DNA of 64,000 nucleotides from an uncultured Bacteroidota bacterium (GTDB taxonomy: Bacteria > Bacteroidota > Bacteroidia > Flavobacteriales > Flavobacteriaceae): NCBI GenBank assembly GCA_902598525.1, contig CACKBZ010000003.1:1-64000 (forward strand), read 5' to 3'. Positions 31,270 to 41,464 of this stretch are shown here, piece by piece (position 1 is the stretch's first letter; each line of letters starts with the position of its first letter). A program made the translations under genes and the position numbers. The notes under the pieces are model-generated. The model was not told the origin of the DNA. It saw only the letters and a program-made list of their open reading frames with translations, and ran no database searches.

Positions 31270-34122
31270 ATGCCCAAGGATAAAAAAATTAAATCAATTC
31301 TTATAATTGGCTCAGGACCTATAATTATTGGTCAAGCATGTGAATTTGATTATTCTGGATCTCAAGCATTAAGATCTTTAAAGGAAGATGGAATTAAGAC
31401 TATCTTAATTAATTCCAATCCCGCTACCATTATGACTGATCCTTCAATGGCAGATCATATATATTTAAAACCTCTTACAACAAAATCAATCATTGAAATA
31501 TTAGAAATTCATAATGAAATTGACGCTGTATTACCAACAATGGGAGGTCAGACTGCTTTAAATCTGTGTATTGAGGCCCAAGAAAAAGAAATATGGTCAA
31601 GGTTTAATGTTAAAATCATTGGTGTTGATATTGATGCAATTGAAATTACAGAAGATAGAGAAAAGTTTAGGAATCTTATGAATGAAATTGATATTCCCGT
31701 TGCCCCTGCGGAAAGTGCTTCCTCTTTCTTAAAAGGTAAAGAAATTGCTCAAATATTTGGCTTTCCACTTGTAATTAGACCTTCTTTTACTTTAGGTGGA
31801 ACAGGAGCATCAATAGTGTTTGAGGAAAATAAATTTAATGACTTACTAACAAGAGGATTAGAGTCATCTCCCATTCACGAAGTTCTAATTGACAAAGCTC
31901 TTATTGGTTGGAAAGAATATGAGTTAGAGTTATTAAGAGATAAAAACGATAATATCGTAATTATATGTACTATTGAAAATATGGATCCGATGGGGATCCA
32001 TACTGGAGATTCTATTACTGTAGCACCCGCAATGACATTATCTGATACCACTTACCAACGAATGAGAGATATGGCTATAAAAATGATGAAAAGTATTGGA
32101 GACTTTGCTGGTGGTTGTAATGTTCAATTTGCTGTAAGTCCAGATGAAAATGAAGATATTATTGCTATTGAAATTAACCCTAGAGTTTCAAGATCATCTG
32201 CATTAGCTTCTAAAGCGTCAGGATATCCAATTGCTAAAATTGCAGCAAAATTAGCCCTAGGCTATACCTTAAATGAATTAAACAATCAAATTACAAAATC
32301 TACTTCAGCTTTGTTTGAACCAACACTTGACTATGTTATTGTAAAAATTCCAAGATGGAACTTTGATAAATTTGAAGGTTCTGACAGAACTCTTGGCCTA
32401 CAAATGAAAGCAGTTGGCGAAGTAATGGGTATTGGAAGATCGTTTCAAGAGGCTCTTCATAAAGCAACTCAATCACTTGAAATTAAAAGAAATGGACTTG
32501 GAGCTGATGGAAAAGGTTATAAAGATTATAATACCATTATAAGTAAACTAACAAATGCTAGCTGGGATAGAGTATTTGTAATTTATGATGCAATACAAGC
32601 AGGTATTCCTTTAGATAGAATATATGATTTAACAAAAATTGATATGTGGTTCTTGAAACAGTATGAAGAACTAAATATCTTAGAACAGGTGATTTCTAAA
32701 TTAGATATTGAAAAAATTGATTATGACTTGCTTCTTGAAGCAAAACAAAAAGGGTTTGCTGATAGACAAATTGCATATATGCTTGGATGTCTTGAAAGTG
32801 AAGTTTATAAAAAGAGAGATAAATTAGGTATTAATAGAGTTTACAAATTAGTTGACACTTGTGCTGCTGAATTTCCAGCACAAACCCCTTATTATTACTC
32901 TACTTTTGAAGAAAAAATAAAGACAAATGATAATAAAGAATTTTCTGAAAATGAAAGTACAGTCACTGATAAAAGAAAAATTATCGTTTTAGGTTCAGGG
33001 CCTAACCGTATTGGTCAAGGAATTGAATTTGATTATTGTTGCGTGCATGGTGTTCTTGCAGCTAGTGAGTGTGGTTACGAGACTATTATGATAAATTGTA
33101 ATCCAGAAACTGTTTCAACAGATTTTGATATATCAGATAAACTTTACTTCGAGCCAGTATTTTGGGAACATATTTATGATATAATTAGGCATGAAAAACC
33201 TGAGGGAGTAATCGTACAATTGGGTGGACAAACTGCACTTAAATTGGCCGAAAAACTGGATCGTTACGATATCAAGATAATTGGAACAGAATTTAAGTCT
33301 CTTGATCTAGCTGAGGATAGAGGAAGTTTCTCCAATCTTCTTAAAGAAAATAATATACCATATCCTGATTTTGGTGTAGCTACAAGTGCAAAAGAAGCTG
33401 TAGAGTTATCAGATAAACTCAACTTTCCAATATTAGTCAGACCATCGTATGTTTTAGGTGGTCAAGGAATGAAAATTGTCATCAATAAGGAGGAGCTTGA
33501 GGAGCATGTTGTTGATTTATTATCAAAAATTCCAAACAATAAGCTATTGTTAGATCATTATTTGGATGGGGCAATAGAGGCTGAAGCTGATGCTATATGT
33601 GATGGAGAAGATGTTTATATCATAGGAATAATGGAGCATATTGAGCCATGTGGTATTCACTCAGGTGATTCAAATGCAACTCTACCTGTATTTAATCTTG
33701 GTGAGTTTACAGTTAAACAAATTAGAGATCATACAAAAAAAATTGCATTAGCTCTAAATACTGTAGGATTAATTAATATCCAGTTTGCAATTAAAGACGA
33801 TAAAGTCTTTATAATTGAAGCAAATCCCAGAGCTTCTAGGACGGTACCATTTATCTCTAAAGCTTACAAAGAACCATATGTTAACTATGCTACAAAAGTA
33901 ATGCTTGGTGAAAATAAACTAAAAGATTTTAAATTTTCTCCAAAGCTGCAAGGTTACGCTATAAAGCAACCTGTATTTTCTTTTAACAAATTCCCAGATG
34001 TAAATAAACAGCTAGGCCCCGAAATGAAAAGTACGGGTGAGAGTATTCTATTTATCAATGACTTGAATGATGATGATTTCTTCGAATTATATTCAAGAAG
34101 AAAGATGTATTTAACCAAATAA
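31270..34122 (+). CDS. carB: Carbamoyl-phosphate synthase large subunit
   Basis: 950 aa; duplicated ATP-grasp halves (IGSGPIIIGQACEFDYSG / LGSGPNRIGQGIEFDYCC). Confidence 0.98.
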   Translation: MPKDKKIKSILIIGSGPIIIGQACEFDYSGSQALRSLKEDGIKTILINSNPATIMTDPSMADHIYLKPLTTKSIIEILEIHNEIDAVLPTMGGQTALNLCIEAQEKEIWSRFNVKIIGVDIDAIEITEDREKFRNLMNEIDIPVAPAESASSFLKGKEIAQIFGFPLVIRPSFTLGGTGASIVFEENKFNDLLTRGLESSPIHEVLIDKALIGWKEYELELLRDKNDNIVIICTIENMDPMGIHTGDSITVAPAMTLSDTTYQRMRDMAIKMMKSIGDFAGGCNVQFAVSPDENEDIIAIEINPRVSRSSALASKASGYPIAKIAAKLALGYTLNELNNQITKSTSALFEPTLDYVIVKIPRWNFDKFEGSDRTLGLQMKAVGEVMGIGRSFQEALHKATQSLEIKRNGLGADGKGYKDYNTIISKLTNASWDRVFVIYDAIQAGIPLDRIYDLTKIDMWFLKQYEELNILEQVISKLDIEKIDYDLLLEAKQKGFADRQIAYMLGCLESEVYKKRDKLGINRVYKLVDTCAAEFPAQTPYYYSTFEEKIKTNDNKEFSENESTVTDKRKIIVLGSGPNRIGQGIEFDYCCVHGVLAASECGYETIMINCNPETVSTDFDISDKLYFEPVFWEHIYDIIRHEKPEGVIVQLGGQTALKLAEKLDRYDIKIIGTEFKSLDLAEDRGSFSNLLKENNIPYPDFGVATSAKEAVELSDKLNFPILVRPSYVLGGQGMKIVINKEELEEHVVDLLSKIPNNKLLLDHYLDGAIEAEADAICDGEDVYIIGIMEHIEPCGIHSGDSNATLPVFNLGEFTVKQIRDHTKKIALALNTVGLINIQFAIKDDKVFIIEANPRASRTVPFISKAYKEPYVNYATKVMLGENKLKDFKFSPKLQGYAIKQPVFSFNKFPDVNKQLGPEMKSTGESILFINDLNDDDFFELYSRRKMYLTK

Positions 34123-34124
34123 AA

Positions 34125-35639
34125 CTAGTCAAAGTCTATTTCAATATCATCTATAATTAGGTACTGCTTCTTTAATTCTGAGAAATTGATAAGTTCTCTA
34201 CCAAAACTTTCATTTAAATTTGATGATCGGGAAATTGATGTTATGTTACCTAAAATATGGTCAATTGCTGTTTTTAACAGCCTTTCATCAGGATCTCCTA
34301 ATACTCCGAGATTATTTAATCTTTCTAATATTTCTATATCAGGTGTAAGTCCATTGTCAAAATCTGCAAAGCCTGCAGAATTCCCTGATTTTGTAACAAT
34401 TGGTTGCATCGCATACTTATGGTCAGGATTAACATTACCATCATTATCGATATAGTCCTTAACAGTTATAGATCCTTGATTTTTACCGACAGTAACATCG
34501 CCAATTTGAATAACATCAATATATGCAGATAGATTATTAATTAATCCCTCACTTGCAGAAGCTGTTGATCCTGTGGTAAGTACATACAGTTTATTAAGAT
34601 TTAAACTTTGAAAAACTTGGTCATCGTATGAAGCAAAAAATCGAGTACTGAAGTCTGTATCAGCATATGCAGCTGTAACTTTACTATTAAATACTCTTTC
34701 AGAATAAACTTCTCCATTAAATTGACCAGTAATTAGTGATGCCAATAACGTTTGAGTAGTTGAGCCACCTCCAGGATTATATCTTAAGTCAAGAACTAAT
34801 TCATCAACATTATTATTTTTAAACTCGGCAAATAAATCCATCAATTCATAATTATGGTCTATTCCCTCTGATTCAACATATCCAACAAATTGATTGTACA
34901 TAAGATATGCAATTTTTTTACCTCCTGTTTCAATTATATCATGAATATAAATAGGGTCTTGTACAAGCTTTGACTCATTTAGAGCATATGAATCACCAGT
35001 TGAATACATAGTTACACATCCGTTCGTATCAGTAAATTCAATTAATGATAATCCTACTGTGTATGATTTTGAGTCGCCAAATAATAAATTCCTATAGTTG
35101 TTTCGATTCATCCTAACATTATTAATCTCATTAAAGAACATCCCTCTTTCAATACCCTTAGCTTCTGCGTCAGAATCTTTTTGAACATATTTAACCCAAC
35201 CGAATACATCTTCGTTATTACATTCTAGGAATAATCCAAATTCCATACCGTTTTCAGTCACTACACCGTCAAGACTTTGTTCTAAAACATCATAGTCATC
35301 CATAATCCAGCTAAATCTATCATCTGGATGTAACAATGACTCGAAAAAATCTTCGGGACCATACCTATTTAAAAAGTCAAAATAAGCATCTGCATCATTA
35401 GTCTTTGTATCAGCTAAATTTGGGACATTTTCTTGCCAATAGTACCAAAAATTTAATCCCTCCCAAATAAAATCATTTATATCAATCTTTAATTCATCTA
35501 TTACCTCAGTTTGAGCATTATTATTATTATTATTATTATTAACTACTTCGTTAGTTTCAACCACTTCATCTGCATCCTTTGAACAGCCTGCAAGAAGTAA
35601 GATAAGTATTGTGTAAAATTTAATTTTTTTCATAATCAA
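34125..35639 (-). CDS. S41-family peptidase, lipoprotein
   Basis: Lipobox LLLAGC, poly-Asn linker, tail-specific protease domain LDLRYNPGGG and TTGSTASASEGLINNL. Start could be 35633. Confidence 0.9.
   Translation of the reverse strand: MIMKKIKFYTILILLLAGCSKDADEVVETNEVVNNNNNNNNAQTEVIDELKIDINDFIWEGLNFWYYWQENVPNLADTKTNDADAYFDFLNRYGPEDFFESLLHPDDRFSWIMDDYDVLEQSLDGVVTENGMEFGLFLECNNEDVFGWVKYVQKDSDAEAKGIERGMFFNEINNVRMNRNNYRNLLFGDSKSYTVGLSLIEFTDTNGCVTMYSTGDSYALNESKLVQDPIYIHDIIETGGKKIAYLMYNQFVGYVESEGIDHNYELMDLFAEFKNNNVDELVLDLRYNPGGGSTTQTLLASLITGQFNGEVYSERVFNSKVTAAYADTDFSTRFFASYDDQVFQSLNLNKLYVLTTGSTASASEGLINNLSAYIDVIQIGDVTVGKNQGSITVKDYIDNDGNVNPDHKYAMQPIVTKSGNSAGFADFDNGLTPDIEILERLNNLGVLGDPDERLLKTAIDHILGNITSISRSSNLNESFGRELINFSELKKQYLIIDDIEIDFD
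35517..35540 (-). repeat. Trinucleotide microsatellite (ATT)8 encoding Asn8 after the S41 lipobox
   Basis: Eight consecutive att triplets on + strand (AAT codons on - strand). Confidence 0.95.
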
Positions 35640-36978
35640 TTCCTGTATAGTTATATGGTGTTATTTTTTTTAATTCTAATTTAATATTATTATTTACGTC
35701 TAAATTATCAATAAATCTATGAATAGATTCTTTATCTAATTTAGAATTTTTTCTTGTAAGGTGTTTCATTATTTCATAAGGATCTTCAAATCCCTCCCTT
35801 CTTAAAATTGTTTGTATAGCCTCAGATATAACTATCCAATTATTTTCAATATCTGTATTTATTTTTTCTTGATTTACATAAATCTTATTCAGCCCTTTAA
35901 TTATTGATTCAAAAGAAATCAGAGTATGGCTAAATGGAACACCCACATTTCTCAAAACTGTGCTGTCAGATAGGTCCCTTTGAAGCCTTGATCTTGTTAA
36001 TTTATTTGAGAAAAAATCAAAAATTGAATTAGCAACTCCAATATTACCCTCTGCATTTTCAAAATCAATTGGATTTACTTTATGTGGCATTGCTGATGAA
36101 CCTACTTCTTTATCAACAATTTTTTGATGAAAATAATCATGTGAAATATATGACCATATATCTTGGCACATATCTAGTAAAATATTGTTTATTCTCCTGC
36201 AGTTATCGCAAAGTGATGCAAATGAATCATAATGTTCAATCTGAGTAGTTGGATAGGAATAGTTTAAGCTAAGATTTTTTTCTACAAAATTCTTTGCAAA
36301 TTTTTTCCAGTTAATATTTGGGTATGCAACTTTATGTGCATTAAAATTTCCAACTGCACCAGCAAATTTAGCAGAGTTTGGTATCTGCTTTAAACTTTTT
36401 AATTGTTCATTTATTCTAGTCCAAAAGACCATAAATTCTTTACCTAATTTTGTGGGTGATGCTGGTTGACCATGAGTTCTAGAAATAATGGTTATATTTT
36501 CATAATCATCTGCTCTAATTTCAATCAGGCTTAATAATTCATTTATCTTAACTAAGTATACATCATTAATAAATTCTTTTATTGATAGAGGTATAGCAGT
36601 ATTATTTATATCTTGAGAAGTCAAACCAAAGTGGATAAATTCTTTAAATTCTGAAATGCCAAGTTCATCAAACCTTTGCCTTAAAAAATATTCTACAGCT
36701 TTAACATCATGATTTGTAACCTTTTCAATTTTCTTTATTTCGATTGCATCATCAATAGAGAAATCAAGATAGATTTTTTTTAAATCCTCAAACTTTTTTT
36801 GATTAAAACTTTTTAATTGAGGAATTTTTTCTTTACATAAAGCAATAAAGTATTCAATCTCAACTTTTAATCTGTAATAAATAAGTGCTTTTTCGCTAAA
36901 GTACTTTTTTAAACTTTTAGTTTTATCGAAATACCTGCCATCGATAGGTGATATAGAATTGAGATTATTTTCATTCAT
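35620..36978 (-). CDS. purB: Adenylosuccinate lyase
   Basis: SPIDGRYFDKTKSLKKYFSE, THGQPASPTKLGKE, signature GSSAMPHKVNPIDFENAEGN. Confidence 0.98.
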   Translation of the reverse strand: MNENNLNSISPIDGRYFDKTKSLKKYFSEKALIYYRLKVEIEYFIALCKEKIPQLKSFNQKKFEDLKKIYLDFSIDDAIEIKKIEKVTNHDVKAVEYFLRQRFDELGISEFKEFIHFGLTSQDINNTAIPLSIKEFINDVYLVKINELLSLIEIRADDYENITIISRTHGQPASPTKLGKEFMVFWTRINEQLKSLKQIPNSAKFAGAVGNFNAHKVAYPNINWKKFAKNFVEKNLSLNYSYPTTQIEHYDSFASLCDNCRRINNILLDMCQDIWSYISHDYFHQKIVDKEVGSSAMPHKVNPIDFENAEGNIGVANSIFDFFSNKLTRSRLQRDLSDSTVLRNVGVPFSHTLISFESIIKGLNKIYVNQEKINTDIENNWIVISEAIQTILRREGFEDPYEIMKHLTRKNSKLDKESIHRFIDNLDVNNNIKLELKKITPYNYTGIDYEKN

Positions 36979-37008
36979 TTGGCAAATATAAGTTAACTGA
37001 GGAGTATA

Positions 37009-37767
37009 TTAAAATTCAAGAAGCTTGTATTCATCATAACATTCATTAATAGCTTCCATTATCTGAAGGTCATTTGCCTTTTGAATAAATGTATCTGAAA
37101 AATTACAATTTCTTAAAATTTCATCAATATCAATTTTTTCAACTCCAAGCAATTGAACAAGTACTTCTCTATCAAATTTTGTTGATAATAAATTCTTTAT
37201 TTCTTCGTCATTTCTCATAAGTCTTAATTTATCCATTTGAGAAGATTTTTTCCTAAATAAGTTATTTAAAAAATCAGCAGGATTAAATATTGCACCAATT
37301 ACTTTAGATATTCCTGACCTAGACCTCCTGCCCGCCTCATATCCAAGATTTAAACCAATTATTCTATATCTAGCAGATGTATTGACGGGAGCATTTTTGA
37401 CATCTATTTCAAGATAACCAGTAAGTTGATATGGTTTAATCACAATCTCTTCTAATGCAAAGGCTAGTTCAGTTAGTTCAATAGTATTATCCTTGAATCT
37501 AATTAGATCATTTGTGACAACTATTTTTAGAGGCTTATAACCTATGTAAGAAAAGTACAGTGTATCATTAACTTTTGCTTGGATTTCAAATTCTCCAGAA
37601 GAATTTGTGATAGTTCCTTTCACCTTAGTAAGGTTAATAACGTGGACGTTTTGAAGAACTGATTCAGAAGTCTCGCTTTGAACTTTACCCGTTACACTTT
37701 CGTTTGGAACTTGAGAGTATGCAATTGAAGAAATACAAAGAATTATAACTAAAAAAAACTTTTTCAT
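37009..37767 (-). CDS. Exported carboxypeptidase-regulatory-like (CarbopepD_reg) domain protein
   Basis: Signal peptide; VTGKVQSETSESVLQNVHVINLTKVKGTITNSSGEFEIQAKVNDTLYFSYIGYK. Confidence 0.8.
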   Translation of the reverse strand: MKKFFLVIILCISSIAYSQVPNESVTGKVQSETSESVLQNVHVINLTKVKGTITNSSGEFEIQAKVNDTLYFSYIGYKPLKIVVTNDLIRFKDNTIELTELAFALEEIVIKPYQLTGYLEIDVKNAPVNTSARYRIIGLNLGYEAGRRSRSGISKVIGAIFNPADFLNNLFRKKSSQMDKLRLMRNDEEIKNLLSTKFDREVLVQLLGVEKIDIDEILRNCNFSDTFIQKANDLQIMEAINECYDEYKLLEF

Positions 37768-37809
37768 TTGGCTAATTGCTAAATTAGAAAGAATAAATTA
37801 TAATTAAGC

Positions 37810-40254
37810 ATGAATTACTATGTAGATGTAATATTACCTCTCCCTTTAAAAGGAACTTTTACTTACCAAGTAACACATGATGAGTTTAAAAAATTAGAAA
37901 TTGGATATAGAGTTGCTGTGAGTTTTGGAAAGAGAAAGATTTACACTGGTATAGTTCAAGAGCTTCACAATAAAAAACCTGAGTCATATGAGACTAAATC
38001 AATTGAATTTATTTATGATAACAACAAGCTTATCACACAAAAACAAATAGATTTTTGGAATTGGTTATCAAAATACTACTTCGTTCCTATTGGAGATATA
38101 ATGAAAGCTGCTGTTCCTTCAACGTTTCTTCTAGAAAGCGATAGTCTCATAATAAAAAAAGAAATATCGGATGATGATTATGGTAAACTTTCTGATGATG
38201 AATTTTTGATATATGATGCTCTTGGTATACAAAATCTTAAGTTAAATGATATTTCTCAAATTATCAATAAGAAGAACCCGTACCCAATAATTCAAAAAAT
38301 GATTAGTAGTGGATATGTTGAGATTAATTACGAGATAAAGGAAAAGTATTCGCCAAAACTTTTAAATGCAATTTTTCTTAATAGTTCATTATTTAGCCAA
38401 AAAAATATTGAAAAGTCGTTCAATCTTTTAAATAACTCTCCCAAGCAAAAGGAAATTTTATTGTTATTAATAAGTTTAATAAAAAACAAGGACTACATTA
38501 TCCTAAAAGATTTTAAAAAGACAGCTAGATTTTCAGACACAACGATTAAAAGTTTAGAAAAAAAAGGATTGATAGCTATAAGAAAAATAAAAATTGATCG
38601 CAATAATATTTTAAATGATAAACCCAGATCGTCAAACTTATTATCTAAATTACAAAATGATGCTTTAAAAAAAATAAAGAAAAAACTTGAGAAAAAAGAT
38701 ATTCTTCTTCTTCATGGAGTCACATCATCAGGAAAAACAGAAATTTACATAAAGCTTATTGAGGACTATATTAAAAAAGGTCAACAGATCCTCTATTTAT
38801 TGCCAGAAATTTCATTAACAACTCAGATAATTCAAAAACTAAAAAATTATTTTGGAAATAAGATATCTGTTTACCATTCTAGATATTCATTAAATGAGAG
38901 AACTGAAGTATGGGAGAATGTCAAAAAAAATAAAGAAAATTCTCAGATAGTCATAGGGGCAAGATCATCTATTTTTCTTCCATTCTATGATTTAGGTTTG
39001 ATTATTGTTGACGAAGAGCATGAGGTTTCTTATAAACAACAAGAGCCTTCCCCTAGATATAACGCGAGGGACTCAGCTATCTACTTATCAAAAATTTATA
39101 AAACAAAAGTAATCTTAGGCTCTGCAACACCGTCAATTGAATCAGCATTTAATGCTAAAGATGGTAAGTATGGTTTAGTCGAAATATTTGAAAGGTATGG
39201 AAACATACAAATGCCACTTATTCGTACACTTGATATGAGAACTGAACCTAAGCATGAATTCAATTCTATTTTTTCTAAAAAGTTAGTTGATGAAATAAAT
39301 AAATCTGTTGATGAAGGTGGACAGGTAATTCTATTCAGAAATAGGAGAGGGTATTCACCTCAATGGCAATGTAATTCATGTGGATATAATCATATGTGTG
39401 ATAATTGTGATGTAAGTTTAACATATCATCTTCACTCAAATAAACTCAGATGTCATTACTGCGGATTTCAATCAAAAGCTTCTGTAAAATGTTCCTCATG
39501 TGGAATGGAAACAATGGGTCACAGAGGTGATGGAACTCAACAAATTGAAGAGGTTGTTAAGGAAATTTTTCCAAAATTCAGAATTAACAGAATGGATTGG
39601 GACACAACTAGGGGTAAATGGGATTTTGATACAATAATAAATTCATTTGCTGATAATGAAATTGATATATTAATTGGCACACAAATGATTACAAAAGGGC
39701 TTGATTTTAAAAATGTCAGTCTTGTTGGTGTTATAAATACAGATCATTTTTTAAACTTTCCTGATTTTAGAGCACATGAAAAAGCTTTTCAAGTTTTAAC
39801 TCAAGTAGCTGGAAGATCTGGAAGGTCAGATAACACTGGTAAGGTCTTTCTACAAACTTATCAACCTGATCATCCAATTATTAAAAATGTATTAGATAAT
39901 AATTATGAAAAAATGTATGATAAACAGATGATTGAAAGGAAAGATTATAAATATCCACCATTTGTAAGACTAATTAAGATAACAATGAAAGATAAGAGTT
40001 TTGATAAATTGAATAGTTCTTCAGATTGGCTTAATAAAGCAATTAGAGCAAACTTTAAGGGCTTAGTTCTAGGTCCAGTATACCCAGAAATTTCAAGAAT
40101 TAAGAATAATTATCTTAAGGAGTTCCTGGTGAAACTCAAAGATTTAAACGATCTAAATATTTTTAGAAGTAAATTCCAATTAATAATGAGAAGCTTTGAT
40201 TCTATTTCAAAGTTTAGAAGCGTTAAAATCATTATAGACGTTGACCCTAATTAG
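37810..40254 (+). CDS. priA: Primosomal protein N' (replication restart helicase)
   Basis: LLHGVTSSGKTEIY, VDEEHEVSYKQ, zinc-binding CNSCGYNHMCDNCD...CHYCGF...CSSCG. Confidence 0.98.
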   Translation: MNYYVDVILPLPLKGTFTYQVTHDEFKKLEIGYRVAVSFGKRKIYTGIVQELHNKKPESYETKSIEFIYDNNKLITQKQIDFWNWLSKYYFVPIGDIMKAAVPSTFLLESDSLIIKKEISDDDYGKLSDDEFLIYDALGIQNLKLNDISQIINKKNPYPIIQKMISSGYVEINYEIKEKYSPKLLNAIFLNSSLFSQKNIEKSFNLLNNSPKQKEILLLLISLIKNKDYIILKDFKKTARFSDTTIKSLEKKGLIAIRKIKIDRNNILNDKPRSSNLLSKLQNDALKKIKKKLEKKDILLLHGVTSSGKTEIYIKLIEDYIKKGQQILYLLPEISLTTQIIQKLKNYFGNKISVYHSRYSLNERTEVWENVKKNKENSQIVIGARSSIFLPFYDLGLIIVDEEHEVSYKQQEPSPRYNARDSAIYLSKIYKTKVILGSATPSIESAFNAKDGKYGLVEIFERYGNIQMPLIRTLDMRTEPKHEFNSIFSKKLVDEINKSVDEGGQVILFRNRRGYSPQWQCNSCGYNHMCDNCDVSLTYHLHSNKLRCHYCGFQSKASVKCSSCGMETMGHRGDGTQQIEEVVKEIFPKFRINRMDWDTTRGKWDFDTIINSFADNEIDILIGTQMITKGLDFKNVSLVGVINTDHFLNFPDFRAHEKAFQVLTQVAGRSGRSDNTGKVFLQTYQPDHPIIKNVLDNNYEKMYDKQMIERKDYKYPPFVRLIKITMKDKSFDKLNSSSDWLNKAIRANFKGLVLGPVYPEISRIKNNYLKEFLVKLKDLNDLNIFRSKFQLIMRSFDSISKFRSVKIIIDVDPN

Positions 40255-40276
40255 AGAATACTTTAGTAAAAATAAA

Positions 40277-40308
40277 TTTGGCAGATATTATTTAAAAACC
40301 TAATTTTG
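40277..40308 (+). promoter_or_regulatory. Putative Bacteroidota-type promoter of rpsF-rpsR-rplI
   Basis: TTTG (40277-40280) - 20 nt - TAATTTTG (40301-40308), 17 nt before ATG 40326. Confidence 0.7.
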
Positions 40309-40325
40309 CGGCCTAAGAAATTAAG

Positions 40326-40667
40326 ATGAAAAACTACGAGACAGTATTTATTTTAAACCCTGCTCTTTCAGAAGAACAAGTTGAAAAAGCTGTAGACAAG
40401 TATGAGAAGTTTTTAAAATCAAATGGAGCTAAGATTGTTAGTAAGGAGATTTGGGGCTTAAAAAAATTAGCATATTCAATCCAAAATAAAAATAGTGGTT
40501 TTTACAATCTTATTGAATATGCTGCCCAAGCTGATGTTGTATCCTCGTTAGAGTTGGAGTTCTCAAGAGATGAGACTGTCATGAGATATTTAACAGTTAC
40601 ACTTGAGAAAGATGCAATTGAGTGGGCAGAAAAAAGAAGAAATAGAAAAACAAAAAAAGCTAGTTAA
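40326..40667 (+). CDS. rpsF: 30S ribosomal protein S6
   Basis: [18 protein letters not shown]...[20 protein letters not shown]. Confidence 0.98.
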   Translation: MKNYETVFILNPALSEEQVEKAVDKYEKFLKSNGAKIVSKEIWGLKKLAYSIQNKNSGFYNLIEYAAQADVVSSLELEFSRDETVMRYLTVTLEKDAIEWAEKRRNRKTKKAS

Positions 40668-40669
40668 TT

Positions 40670-40966
40670 ATGGCGGGTATAGATGAACAATCAAAAATTA
40701 AAAATGAAGGAGAGATTAGATATCTATCCCCTCTTGATATAAGTACTTCAAAGGAAAAGAAGTATTGTATGTTTAGAAGATCAGGTATTAAGTATGTAGA
40801 TTATAAAGATCCAGATTTCTTAAATAGATTTATTAATGAACAGGGAAAGATTTTGCCAAGACGTTTAACAGGTACTTCTCTTAAATACCAAAGAAAAGTT
40901 GCAACAGCAGTCAAAAGAGCAAGACATCTAGCTCTTTTACCATACGTTGGAGATTTATTAAAATAA
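40670..40966 (+). CDS. rpsR: 30S ribosomal protein S18
   Basis: [61 protein letters not shown]. Confidence 0.98.
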   Translation: MAGIDEQSKIKNEGEIRYLSPLDISTSKEKKYCMFRRSGIKYVDYKDPDFLNRFINEQGKILPRRLTGTSLKYQRKVATAVKRARHLALLPYVGDLLK

Positions 40967-40968
40967 TT

Positions 40969-41421
40969 ATGGAAATTATACTTAAAGAAAACGTCGCAAA
41001 TGTTGGTTTTAAAGATGAATTAGTAACAGTCAAGGCTGGTTTTGGTAGAAACTTCCTTATTCCATCTGGAAAAGCAATTTTAGCTACAGAATCTGCAAAA
41101 AAAGTATTAGCTGAAAATCTTAAGCAAAAAGCCTTCAAGGAAAAGTCAATTATTGATGAGACAAATAAGATAGCTTCTAAAATTTCTAAACTCGATATCA
41201 AACTTTCAGTGAAGGTTGGTCCTGATGGTAAACTCTTTGGATCAATATCTAATGCTGATATTGCAAAGGCTCTAATAGATAAGAAAATTGAGGTTGAAAA
41301 AGAAAATATATCAATACCAGGTAAATCAATAAAAAGAATTGGAAAATATCAAGCATCCATAAGACTTCATAGAGAAGTTTCAACTCAATTAAATTTTGAG
41401 CTTCTACCTGAAAAGAAATAA
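40969..41421 (+). CDS. rplI: 50S ribosomal protein L9
   Basis: MEIILKENVANVGFKDELVTVKAGFGRNFLIPSGKAILAT. Confidence 0.98.
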   Translation: MEIILKENVANVGFKDELVTVKAGFGRNFLIPSGKAILATESAKKVLAENLKQKAFKEKSIIDETNKIASKISKLDIKLSVKVGPDGKLFGSISNADIAKALIDKKIEVEKENISIPGKSIKRIGKYQASIRLHREVSTQLNFELLPEKK

Positions 41422-41464
41422 TTTCATAACTTTATTGTTTACTTGATTATCAATTAAATTTTTG

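Noticed and set aside
35517-35540. Phase-variable on/off switch at the (ATT)8 repeat
   Set aside because: A trinucleotide repeat cannot shift frame; only linker length could vary.
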